From NCBI GenBank assembly GCA_937873285.1, contig CALMNV010000274.1, forward strand, positions 1-7,632: a stretch of 7,632 nt of DNA. The letters run 5' to 3'. The notes beneath the pieces were generated by a model. That model saw only the letters and a program-made list of their open reading frames with translations. It was not told where the DNA came from and did not search any database. Source of the DNA: an uncultured Intrasporangium sp. (GTDB lineage Bacteria > Actinomycetota > Actinomycetes > Actinomycetales > Dermatophilaceae). The position numbers were made by a program, and so were the translations under genes. Positions 1 to 6,300 of the stretch are shown here, one piece after another (the first letter of the stretch is position 1; every line of letters starts with the position of its first letter).

Positions 1-795
1 CTGGCGGGGGTCCTCGGCTGTGACGGGGCCGGCGTCGACGAGCAGGGCAACGAGGTCATCGTCCACGCGGTGATCCCGTCCGAGGGGTGGCGGGGCGACG
101 AGACCCTCGACCCGCGCCGCACGCTCCTGTCGGAGCTGCACGACGGCACCCTGGCCGAGCAGGTGCGCGTCCCGACGGCCAACCTCGTGCCCAAGCCCGC
201 CGGCCTCGGCTGGGAGGCGGCCGCCTGCCTGCCCACCGCGTGGCTCACGGCATACCGGATGCTCTTCACCAACTCCGGCGTGCGCCCGGGCGGCACCGTG
301 CTCGTGCAGGGAGCGGGCGGTGGCGTCGCCACCGCCCTGGTGCAGCTCGGTGCGGCGGCCGGCTACCGGATGTGGGTGACCTCGCGCGACGAGGCGCGGG
401 GGGAGCGGGCCCGTGCCCTCGGCGCCGCCGCGGTCTTCGGCTCAGGCGAGCGGCTGCCCGAGCGGGTGGACGGCGTGATGGAGACCGTGGGCGCGGCGAC
501 GTGGTCGCACTCGATCAACGCGCTGCGCCCCGGCGGCACCATCGTCATCTCGGGCGCCACGTCGGGCGACGCGCCCGGCAAGGCCGAGCTGACCAAGATC
601 TTCTTCAAGCAGCTGCGCGTCGTCGGCTCCACCATGGGCACCCGAGACGAGCTGGGCCACCTGGCCCGTTTCGTCGTCCAGCAGCGGCTCGAGCCGGTGA
701 TCGACTCCGTGCGACCGCTGGGAGAGGCCCGGGCCGGATTCGCCCGGATGGTCGAGGGAGAGGTCTTCGGCAAGGTGGTCTTCACGGTCTCCTGA
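1..795 (+). CDS. MDR-family zinc-binding dehydrogenase / quinone oxidoreductase-like protein (5' partial)
   Basis: The reading frame is open from base 1 to the TGA at 793-795 (264 residues visible). The start is outside the window; relatives of about 330 residues suggest that 60-70 N-terminal residues are missing. An internal ATG at 70 would cut into the conserved GroES-like catalytic domain, so it is not the real start. Visible motifs are a GCDGAG segment near residue 6, the glycine-rich NAD(P)H loop QGAGGGVA around residues 103-110 followed by a Rossmann domain, RPGGTIVISGAT in the second half, and a C-terminal FGKVVF that is typical of the family. The four-cysteine structural zinc lobe and the catalytic zinc cysteine/histidine pattern of alcohol dehydrogenases are not seen. 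It is therefore probably a zinc-independent NADPH-dependent quinone or enone reductase despite the usual family name. The substrate is unknown. It converges on cofE and overlaps its end by 14 bases. Nothing in the sequence suggests F420 dependence. Confidence 0.9.
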   Translation: MAGVLGCDGAGVDEQGNEVIVHAVIPSEGWRGDETLDPRRTLLSELHDGTLAEQVRVPTANLVPKPAGLGWEAAACLPTAWLTAYRMLFTNSGVRPGGTVLVQGAGGGVATALVQLGAAAGYRMWVTSRDEARGERARALGAAAVFGSGERLPERVDGVMETVGAATWSHSINALRPGGTIVISGATSGDAPGKAELTKIFFKQLRVVGSTMGTRDELGHLARFVVQQRLEPVIDSVRPLGEARAGFARMVEGEVFGKVVFTVS

Positions 796-1831
796 CGGCC
801 ACACTGACCGAGCAGCCGTCGCTGGAGGGCGGGCCCGGCGTCCCGGTGAGCCGCTCGGACCACAGCGCCGCCTCGAGGCGCGCGGCGACGCGGCCCAGGG
901 TGTAGGGCCCGTCGGCGCCGAGGACCACGCGGTCCGGGCCCACGTCGGCGGTAGCCGTGGGTATGGCGTGCAACGCGAGGGCGACCGCCCTGCCGACCGC
1001 CGCCCGGCGGGCGTCCGGCACCGCCGGTGGGATGCCGACCAGCTCGGACGCGGCGGTGCCGGGCTCGACGCCGAGCGACGCGCGGACCGCCTCCACCCAC
1101 CCGTAGCCGAACCAGTCGTCCGGGCCGGTCCGCACGAGGGACCGGCCGCCAGGGCAGCCGTCGTCGGGGCGCGCCACGACGAGATCGCCGAGCCCGCGCA
1201 CGACGGCAACGGGCACGCCGGAGGCCTTGCCCTTGACGAGGTCGGCCGCCGCCGCGATCTCGTCGGCGACCGCGCGGGTGGTGACCTCCAGCGCCCGGCC
1301 GTCGGCGTCACTGGCGCCGCGAAGGTCGTCGACGACGTGCAGACCCCACGCGCCGAGCGCGAAGTCGACCTGGCCCACCCGCCCCGGCCGCCCGGCCGTG
1401 TCGGAGAGGACGACGGCGAGCTGCGTCCCGTGCCGCAGCCGGAGCGCGTCGTGCAGGCGCCGGCACACCGCGTCGGGCTGGCGAGGCAGCGTCAGCCAGC
1501 CACCGCGCGACCCCGTGTTGCTGCCGTCGACGCCCGCGGCGGCCATGACCGGGCCGGCCTTGGCCCGCACCACCCGGGTCACCCGGCCGGGCAGCGCGCG
1601 CTCGGCGACGACGCGGTCCGACTCCCGGGCGACCAGCCGGTCCTTGTCCGCGTCGTCGGCGACGAGGCCGAGCGCCTTGGAGGCGATCTTGCTCGAGACG
1701 ACGACGATGTCGCCCCGCTGCAGCGTGAGGCCGGAGGCCGACAGACCGAGATCGACGACGTCGGCGAGGTCGTCTCCTTCGCGCACCTCGGGTATGCCGT
1801 GCAGCGCGATCACCCGGATCTCCGGGCTCAC
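782..1831 (-). CDS. cofE: Coenzyme F420-0:L-glutamate ligase (CofE; ligase domain of FbiB)
   Basis: This cytosolic GTP- and divalent-metal-dependent ligase adds L-glutamate to F420-0 and then gamma-linked glutamates, the last stage of F420 synthesis. The 349-residue product begins at a GTG (1831-1829) that overlaps the cofD stop as GTGA. A purine-rich GGGAGGG lies 7 bases upstream. A longer frame starting at 2056 would overlap cofD by more than 200 bases and has non-native composition, so it is rejected. Family blocks visible are GIPEVREGDDL (12-22), GDIVVVSSKIASKALG (40-55), GPVMAAAGVDGSNT (93-106), SDTAGRPGR (143-151), AVADEIAAAADLVKGK (187-202) and VAVVRGL (208-214). The ligase domain seems to end near residue 245. 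Residues 250-349 are Ala/Arg-rich and show none of the RRSxRxF start of the FMN nitroreductase domain that completes mycobacterial FbiB (about 450 residues). The family identity is secure; the role of the tail is unknown. Confidence 0.93.
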   Translation of the reverse strand: MSPEIRVIALHGIPEVREGDDLADVVDLGLSASGLTLQRGDIVVVSSKIASKALGLVADDADKDRLVARESDRVVAERALPGRVTRVVRAKAGPVMAAAGVDGSNTGSRGGWLTLPRQPDAVCRRLHDALRLRHGTQLAVVLSDTAGRPGRVGQVDFALGAWGLHVVDDLRGASDADGRALEVTTRAVADEIAAAADLVKGKASGVPVAVVRGLGDLVVARPDDGCPGGRSLVRTGPDDWFGYGWVEAVRASLGVEPGTAASELVGIPPAVPDARRAAVGRAVALALHAIPTATADVGPDRVVLGADGPYTLGRVAARLEAALWSERLTGTPGPPSSDGCSVSVAVRRP

Positions 1832-2829
1832 GCCGTGACCCTCCCGGCGCGCAGGTCGAGCGCGAGGTCGAGCGCCGCGCCGGCGAGGTCGGCGCTCGCT
1901 GGAGGTGAGGAGAGCAGGAGGGGTCGGTGCACCACGCGCAGGGTCGAGGTGGCGGCCATCGGGTCGTCCTCGTCGACGAGCCAGCCGTCGAGGAAGTCTG
2001 AGTAGAGGCCGGCCACCGCGGAGCTCGTGACGTCGACGCCGATGCTGGACAGGCACACGTCGGCGTGGCCCCGCACCGGCCGTCCCGCCACGAGGGGAGA
2101 GACGCCGACGACCGGAGCGCGGGCGCCCCGCAGCGCGTCGCGAAGTCCCGGAACGCCGAGGATGATGCCGATCGACACGACCGGGTTGCTCGGCGGCAGC
2201 AGCACGACGTCGGCCGACCGCAGCGCCTCCAGGACACCGGGAGCGGGGACGGCCCGGTCAAGTCCCGCGACGACGAAGCGCCGGGCCGGCAGCGACGCCT
2301 GGTGTCGCACCCACCACTCCTGGAAGTGGATGGCCCGCTCCTGCGCGCCCGCCGCCTCGTCGTCGCCGCCCGGGACGACGACGTGGGTCTCGACGGGGGT
2401 GTCGGTCATGGGCAGCAGCGTGACGCCGCGCTCGGGCAGGCCCCAGCGCACGGCCAGGCGCTCGACCACCGCGCTGAGCGGCATACCCTGTGCGAGCAGC
2501 TGGGACCGGTAGATGTGGGTGGCGACGTCCTTGTCGCCGAGGGTGAACCACTGGGGCATCGCGCCGAGGCGCGCGAGCTCAGCCGCGACAGCGTGGGTCT
2601 CCTCGGCGCGCCCCCAGCCCTGAGCCTCGTGCACGCCCCCGCCCAGCGTGTAGAGCAGGGTGTCGAGGTCGGGGCAGATGCGCAGGCCGTGGAGCGTGAT
2701 GTCGTCGCCGGTGTTGCCGATGACGCTCAGTCGAGCCCCGGACAGCTCTGGCCGGCGCCGAAGGTGACCCAGCAGCCCACGCAGGAACCGGGCGCCGCCG
2801 ACGCCTCCGGCCAGGGCGGTGATGTGCAT
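1828..2829 (-). CDS. cofD: 2-phospho-L-lactate / phosphoenolpyruvyl transferase (CofD, FbiA)
   Basis: CofD/FbiA transfers the phospholactyl group (or, in actinobacteria, the enolpyruvyl phosphate group) from a guanosine-diphosphate-activated donor to the deazaflavin FO, giving F420-0 or dehydro-F420-0. The 333-residue product is the usual family length. Motifs seen are the N-terminal nucleotide loop GGVGGARFLRGL (8-19), NTGDD (39-43), LHGLRICPDLDTLLYTLGG just after it, WFTLGDKDVATHIYR, LPMTDTPVETHV, FQEWWVRHQ, LPPSNPVVSIGIIL and the C-terminal RGHADVCLSSIGVDVTSSAVAGLY block. The ATG at 2829 is preceded by AGAGGA with 7 bases of spacing, which fits a real start. It is the first gene of the cofD-cofE operon and is divergent from whiB2. 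The donor-making enzyme (CofC/FbiD) and FO synthase (FbiC) are not in the window. Confidence 0.96.
   Translation of the reverse strand: MHITALAGGVGGARFLRGLLGHLRRRPELSGARLSVIGNTGDDITLHGLRICPDLDTLLYTLGGGVHEAQGWGRAEETHAVAAELARLGAMPQWFTLGDKDVATHIYRSQLLAQGMPLSAVVERLAVRWGLPERGVTLLPMTDTPVETHVVVPGGDDEAAGAQERAIHFQEWWVRHQASLPARRFVVAGLDRAVPAPGVLEALRSADVVLLPPSNPVVSIGIILGVPGLRDALRGARAPVVGVSPLVAGRPVRGHADVCLSSIGVDVTSSAVAGLYSDFLDGWLVDEDDPMAATSTLRVVHRPLLLSSPPASADLAGAALDLALDLRAGRVTA
1839..1845 (-). promoter_or_regulatory. Ribosome binding site fixing the cofE start
   Basis: Read on the minus strand, GGGAGGG lies inside the 3' end of cofD, 7 bases before the GTG at 1831. It supports this GTG as the cofE start. 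The GTGA stop-start overlap suggests translational coupling from cofD. Confidence 0.7.
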
Positions 2830-2900
2830 GGAGGCATCCTCTCAGGAGCCCGTGCGAGCGCCGGAACCCGGCCGCGGCGACGGCACTAGCAGAGTTCGGC

Positions 2901-2930
2901 TTGACGGGAAGGGTATGACACGCATGTAAT
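2901..2930 (+). promoter_or_regulatory. Predicted sigma70 (HrdB/SigA-type) promoter for whiB2
   Basis: The -35 element TTGACG (2901-2906) and the -10 element TGTAAT (2925-2930) each match 5 of 6 consensus bases. The spacer is 18 bases. This predicts transcription starting at a G near 2937 and a leader of about 90 nucleotides before the whiB2 ATG. It is one of the few A/T-rich spots in the window and has the right orientation. No start-site data are available, so the promoter is a prediction. Confidence 0.65.
2917..2921 (+). promoter_or_regulatory. Possible WhiA-type GACAC site in the whiB2 promoter spacer
   Basis: GACAC is the core sequence bound by WhiA in Streptomyces, where WhiA and WhiB share target genes. 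This copy sits between the -35 and -10 elements. The second copy is at 2996-3000 on the same strand, and both read GACACG. A pentamer is short: about 0.4 copies are expected by chance in this region counting both strands, so this is only suggestive. Confidence 0.25.
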
Positions 2931-2940
2931 TTCACTGGTG

Positions 2941-3005
2941 TTCTCGTCAGCACGCCATCCTCGAGCCGAGGCGGACTGCTGACCGGCACCGTGCTGACAC
3001 GAGAA
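2941..3005 (+). repeat. Long inverted repeat / structured leader of whiB2
   Basis: The left arm TTCTCGTCAGCACG (2941-2954) is the exact reverse complement of the right arm CGTGCTGAC + GAGAA (2990-2998 and 3001-3005), apart from a 2-base AC bulge in the right arm. That gives 14 base pairs. The 35-base loop holds a smaller hairpin, CCTCG-AGC-CGAGG (2959-2971). The structure begins about 4 bases after the predicted transcription start and ends 11 bases before the whiB2 ribosome binding site. This placement suggests an RNA leader structure, although a DNA operator is possible. No U-run follows, so it is not a classical terminator. Confidence 0.6.
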
Positions 3006-3016
3006 GCGTCGGGGTC

Positions 3017-3023
3017 GAGGAGG
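3017..3023 (+). promoter_or_regulatory. whiB2 ribosome binding site
   Basis: GAGGAGG lies 4 bases before the ATG at 3028. Bases 3015-3021 (TCGAGGA) are the exact reverse complement of loop bases 2958-2964 (TCCTCGA) of the leader structure, so this site could be masked by base pairing. Confidence 0.8.
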
Positions 3024-3027
3024 CGTC

Positions 3028-3288
3028 ATGCACGAACTGTTGGTGTTGACCGGTGAGGTCGACGAGGGCGATCTGGGGTGGCAGGAGCGCGGCTTGTGCG
3101 CCCAGACGGACCCGGAGGCCTTCTTCCCCGAGAAGGGCGGGTCGACCCGCGAGGCCAAGAAGGTCTGCGTCGGGTGCGAGGTGCGCCAAGAGTGCCTGGA
3201 GTACGCCCTCGCCCACGACGAGCGCTTCGGGATCTGGGGCGGCTTGTCCGAGCGCGAGCGGCGCAAGCTCAAGAGGCGCGCCGTCTGA
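3028..3288 (+). CDS. whiB2: WhiB-family iron-sulfur transcriptional regulator (WhiB2/WhmD type)
   Basis: This 86-residue cytosolic regulator should bind a [4Fe-4S] cluster through Cys24, Cys47, Cys50 and Cys56 (spacing C-x22-C-x2-C-x5-C). The turn GIWGG (68-72) and the basic tail ERERRKLKRR (75-84), which contacts DNA in the family, are intact. From memory, the core from LCAQTDPEAFFPEKGGSTRE through DERFGIWGGLSERERR is nearly the same as mycobacterial WhiB2 and Streptomyces WhiB. Its position divergent from fbiA/fbiB also matches Rv3260c, so WhiB2 orthology is well supported. That subgroup acts in septation and cell division, in Streptomyces with WhiA. The N-terminus is shorter than the Mycobacterium tuberculosis protein. 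The start is fixed by GAGGAGG just upstream. It probably acts on promoters together with the principal sigma factor, as other Wbl proteins do; direct targets cannot be read from the sequence. Confidence 0.97.
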   Translation: MHELLVLTGEVDEGDLGWQERGLCAQTDPEAFFPEKGGSTREAKKVCVGCEVRQECLEYALAHDERFGIWGGLSERERRKLKRRAV

Positions 3289-3290
3289 GC

Positions 3291-3353
3291 ATGGTGCCGG
3301 CCGGGCGCGCCTGCGCGGCCCCTCGCGCGGAACCGGGCAGGATGGTCCGGTGA
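3291..3353 (+). CDS. Possible 20-codon leader ORF between whiB2 and the glycosyltransferase
   Basis: ATG at 3291 opens 2 bases after the whiB2 stop and runs 20 codons to TGA at 3351-3353. That stop overlaps the GTG start of the next gene (3350-3352) in a GTGA arrangement. The peptide (MVPAGRACAAPRAEPGRMVR) resembles nothing I know. No clear ribosome binding site of its own is seen beyond re-initiation after the whiB2 stop. It could serve only to couple translation of whiB2 to the glycosyltransferase, or it could be chance. Confidence 0.15.
   Translation: MVPAGRACAAPRAEPGRMVR
3299..3320 (+). other. GC-rich hairpin in the whiB2-glycosyltransferase gap
   Basis: GGCCG (3299-3303) pairs with CGGCC (3316-3320). 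CGC (3306-3308) pairs with GCG (3313-3315) around a GCCT loop, with a 2-base GG bulge. No T-run follows. It might attenuate read-through from whiB2, but hairpins of this size arise readily at this G+C content. Confidence 0.25.
3339..3342 (+). promoter_or_regulatory. Ribosome binding site fixing the glycosyltransferase start
   Basis: AGGA lies 7 bases before GTG 3350. It favours that GTG over the downstream ATG at 3500, which is the next plausible in-frame start and would remove 50 low-complexity residues. Confidence 0.55.
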
Positions 3354-6300
3354 CCGCTGGCACGACGTCTCCTCCCTCCACCGCCGGCACCGGTGGGGCA
3401 GCGGACGGCGACCCCCGCCAGGCGACACCGAGGACGGGACCCCGACCCGGCTCGGGCCTCGCCGCAGCGGGCGGTCGGGCTCGCTCGCTGCCTGCTGCCA
3501 TGCCGCTTCTCAGCGCCGTGCTCGTCGTGCGCAACGGCGCGGCCTGGCTGGGTGCCTGCCTCGACGCGGTGAGCCGGCAGAGCACCCCGCCGGCGCGCCT
3601 GGTCGTCGTCGACGTGGCCAGCACCGACGGCTCCGCGGCGATCCTCGCGGAGCACGCCGGCATCCGCGAAGCCGTGCGCAACGTGGACATCGTGCGCAGC
3701 GCCGAGGTGCTGCCGACCGGGCAGGCGATCGACAAGGGCATCGCCCGGCTGCCCGCGGCGCAGCGCGCGGAGTGGGTGTGGGTGCTCCACGACGACTCCG
3801 CCCCGGAGCCCTCCGCCCTCGAACGCCTAGCGCACGCTGTGCGGCGATCGCCCTCCGTGGGGGTCGCCGGACCGAAGCTCGTCAGCTGGGAGGACCCACG
3901 ACGGCTCGTCGAGCTCGGCATCCAGGTGACCCGCACCGGCCGGCGCCTTTCCTCCCCGGCGCGCGGCGAGTCCGACCAGGGACAGCACGACGGTCGCAGC
4001 GACGTGCTCGCGGTGAGCACGAGCGGCATGCTCGTCAGCCGGCTGGTCCACGCCGAGCTGGGGGGCTTCGACCCTGCCTTCGACCATTACGGGGCCGACC
4101 TCGACTTCGGCTGGCGGGCCCAGCTGGCGGGGCATCGGGTCATCGTCGTGCCCGGCGCGGTCGTCCGTGAGGCGTCGGCGGGACTGCACGGGCGACGGCC
4201 GGGCGGCCCGCGGCCTGCCGAGGTGGAGCGGCGCAGCCGCCGCGCCGCGCGTCAGGTGGCCCTCGCCCGGTGCTCTCCGCTGGCCGCGCCCTTCCTCGCC
4301 GCCTGGATGGCGGTCGGCGCGGTCGTGGCCACCGCTGCCCTGCTCGTGGCCAAACGGCCGCGGGCGGCCTGGCGGGAGCTGGCCGACCTCAGCGCGCTGG
4401 CCCATCCCCTCGCCGTCACCGAGGCGCGTTGGCGGGGCCGGCGCAGCCGGCAGCTGCGCCGGGACGCCCTCGCGACGCTCTTCGTGCGGCCGGGCAGCGC
4501 CGCCCGGCTGACCGTCGACCACATCACCGACGCGATGACGCCGGAGCGCCGACGCCGGCGGGACCTCCCGCCGGTCGGCGAGCCGGCCGCCGAGTCCGGC
4601 CCGGTGGCCCCGGAGGCGCAGTCGCTGCACCTGCTGCCCGTGTCGCTGCCCCGACGGGTCGCCACCTCCCCGGGGGTGCTCGCGGTCGTCGCGGTGCTCC
4701 TCGCGGCAGTCGCCGCCTGGCGCGACCCGATCCGTGCCGGTGCGCTCGCGGTCACCTCGAGCGGATTGGCCGGAGGAGAGCTGCGCCCGGTCACGAGCGG
4801 CTCCAGCGGCCTCTGGCACGCCTTCGCCGACGCGTGGCATGGAGCGGGGCTCGGCTCCGCGGCCGACTCCGCCCCGCACCTGGCCATCCTGGCCGGGCTG
4901 ACGTGGGTCGCCGAGCGGCTGCCCGGAGTCGCGCTGAGCCGGTCGCCAGCCGGGCTCACCGTGGCGTGGCTGCTCTTCCTGCTGCCCGCGGCGTCCGCGT
5001 GGGCGGCCTACCTCGCGGCGCGGGTGGTGACAGCCTCACGCCTCACGCGTGGCGCCGTGGCCGTCGCGTGGGGCACGTCGGCGGTGGCGACGACGGCCGT
5101 GAGCGAAGGGCGCGTCACCGCCGGCGCGGCGCATCTGCTGCTGCCGGCGGTGCTCGCGGGCTTCGTCCTCGTCGGCCGCCGGGACGGCACCTTCACCGCG
5201 GCCTTCGCCACCGCGCTCGCCATCGCGGTGCTCGGGGCGTTCGTCCCGCTGCTGCTCGCTCTCGCGCTCGTGGCCGCGGTCCTGCTGGTGCTGGGGGCGC
5301 CGGGGCGGCGCCGGCTGCGCGCCCTCGTGCTCGTCGTGACACCGGTCGCCTTGCTCGGCCCCTGGTTGCAGCGCTTCGTTTCGGACTGGCGCCTGCTGCT
5401 GGCCGGTCCGGGCCTGGTCGAGACGGGACCGCCCCCCTTGCCGTGGCTGCCCTTCCTCGGTCTGCCGGAGCCCGCCGCAGGGGCGTGGACGTGGCTGCTG
5501 GCCCCGGTGGTGGGGCTGGGCCTGCTTGGCTACGCCGTGCGCGCCCGCAGCCGGGGCGCCGCAGCCGGCCTCGCCGCGGCCGCCGTGCTGATGCTGCTCG
5601 GGCTCGCGGCCGCCCAGGCGGCCGCCCGGGTGGTGGTGGGCTCGGCCCCCACCGCGGTGGGCGCGTCGTCACCGGCCCGCGTCTGGTCGGGCGTGGTGGT
5701 CGATCTCTGGGTGGCCGGCGTGCTGGTCGGGCTGCTGGCGGGCAGCCGGTTGCCCCTGGGGTGGCTGCGTGGGTCCCGTGGCTGGCGCCCGGTCGTCGCC
5801 GCCGTGCTCGTCGCCCTGCCCGCCTCGGCCGCCCTCGCCGGCGCCGTGCGGTGGGGGGCGGAGGGGCTGGGCCCGAGTCTGACCGTCGGGGAGGCCACCT
5901 TGCCGGCCGTCGCGGTCGAGCAGGGGGCGGGCCCGCTCAGCAACCGGCTGCTCGTGCTGCGGCCCTCGGAGCGGGTGGTCGACTTCCGGCTCGTCGGACA
6001 GGAGCCCGGCGAGCTGCTGCGCGACCTCGACCGGCCCGCACCTGCCTCCGACCCCGGCAGCGCGGCCGCGAGCCGGGACGCAGGTGACGCGGGGCTCGCC
6101 TCCTCGGTGGCACGTCTCGTCGGCGGGCGGGGGTCCGAGTCGCTGGACGCGTCCGCTCTGGCCCGGCTGGGTATCGCCTACGTGCAGCTCCGGGCCGACC
6201 CTGAGGCCCCGCTGGCCCGGCGGCTCGACGCCGCCGCAGGGCTGACCCGCCTGGGCGCCAGCGAGCACGGCATGCTGTGGAAGGTCCAGCCGCTGCCAGC

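Larger units (their letters stand above)
2830..3027. other. Divergent cofD / whiB2 intergenic region
   Basis: This 198-base non-coding stretch is locally more A/T-rich around 2890-2945 than the genes beside it. It holds a promoter toward whiB2 (2901-2930), two GACAC pentamers and a large inverted repeat (2941-3005). On the cofD side I see only the ribosome binding site AGAGGA (minus strand, 2842-2837). No convincing minus-strand -35/-10 pair was found: the best -10-like strings on that strand match only 3 of 6 consensus bases. Confidence 0.85.

Noticed and set aside
794..820. GACGGC / GCCGTC inverted repeat just after the dehydrogenase stop, as a terminator
   Set aside because: The stem is only 6 base pairs with a 15-base loop, has no T-run, and lies inside cofE coding sequence. 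Such repeats are expected by chance at this base composition.
1832..2056. N-terminal extension of cofE back to an ATG at 2056
   Set aside because: It would overlap cofD by over 200 bases, and the added peptide is Arg/Pro-rich out-of-frame composition. The GTG at 1831 has a good ribosome binding site and begins at the conserved CofE N-terminus.
968..2889. Long plus-strand open frames opposite cofE and cofD
   Set aside because: They are antisense shadows caused by very high third-position G+C. Their translations are Arg/Ala/Pro-rich with no recognisable domain, while the minus strand carries clear CofD and CofE motifs.
2908..2936. Possible BldD-type operator (AGTGA...TCACC) overlapping the whiB2 promoter
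   Set aside because: Only one half-like TCACT is present (2932-2936), and the partner half is missing or too degenerate to claim.
2830..2940. Minus-strand promoter for cofD
   Set aside because: The best -10-like strings on that strand (TTACAT, CATACC) match only 3 of 6 consensus bases and lack a properly spaced -35, so no call was made.
3053..3349. N-terminal extension of the glycosyltransferase back to 3053
   Set aside because: It would run through nearly all of whiB2 in another frame, and the translation is Arg/Ser/Pro-rich shadow sequence. GTG 3350 with AGGA upstream is a better start.
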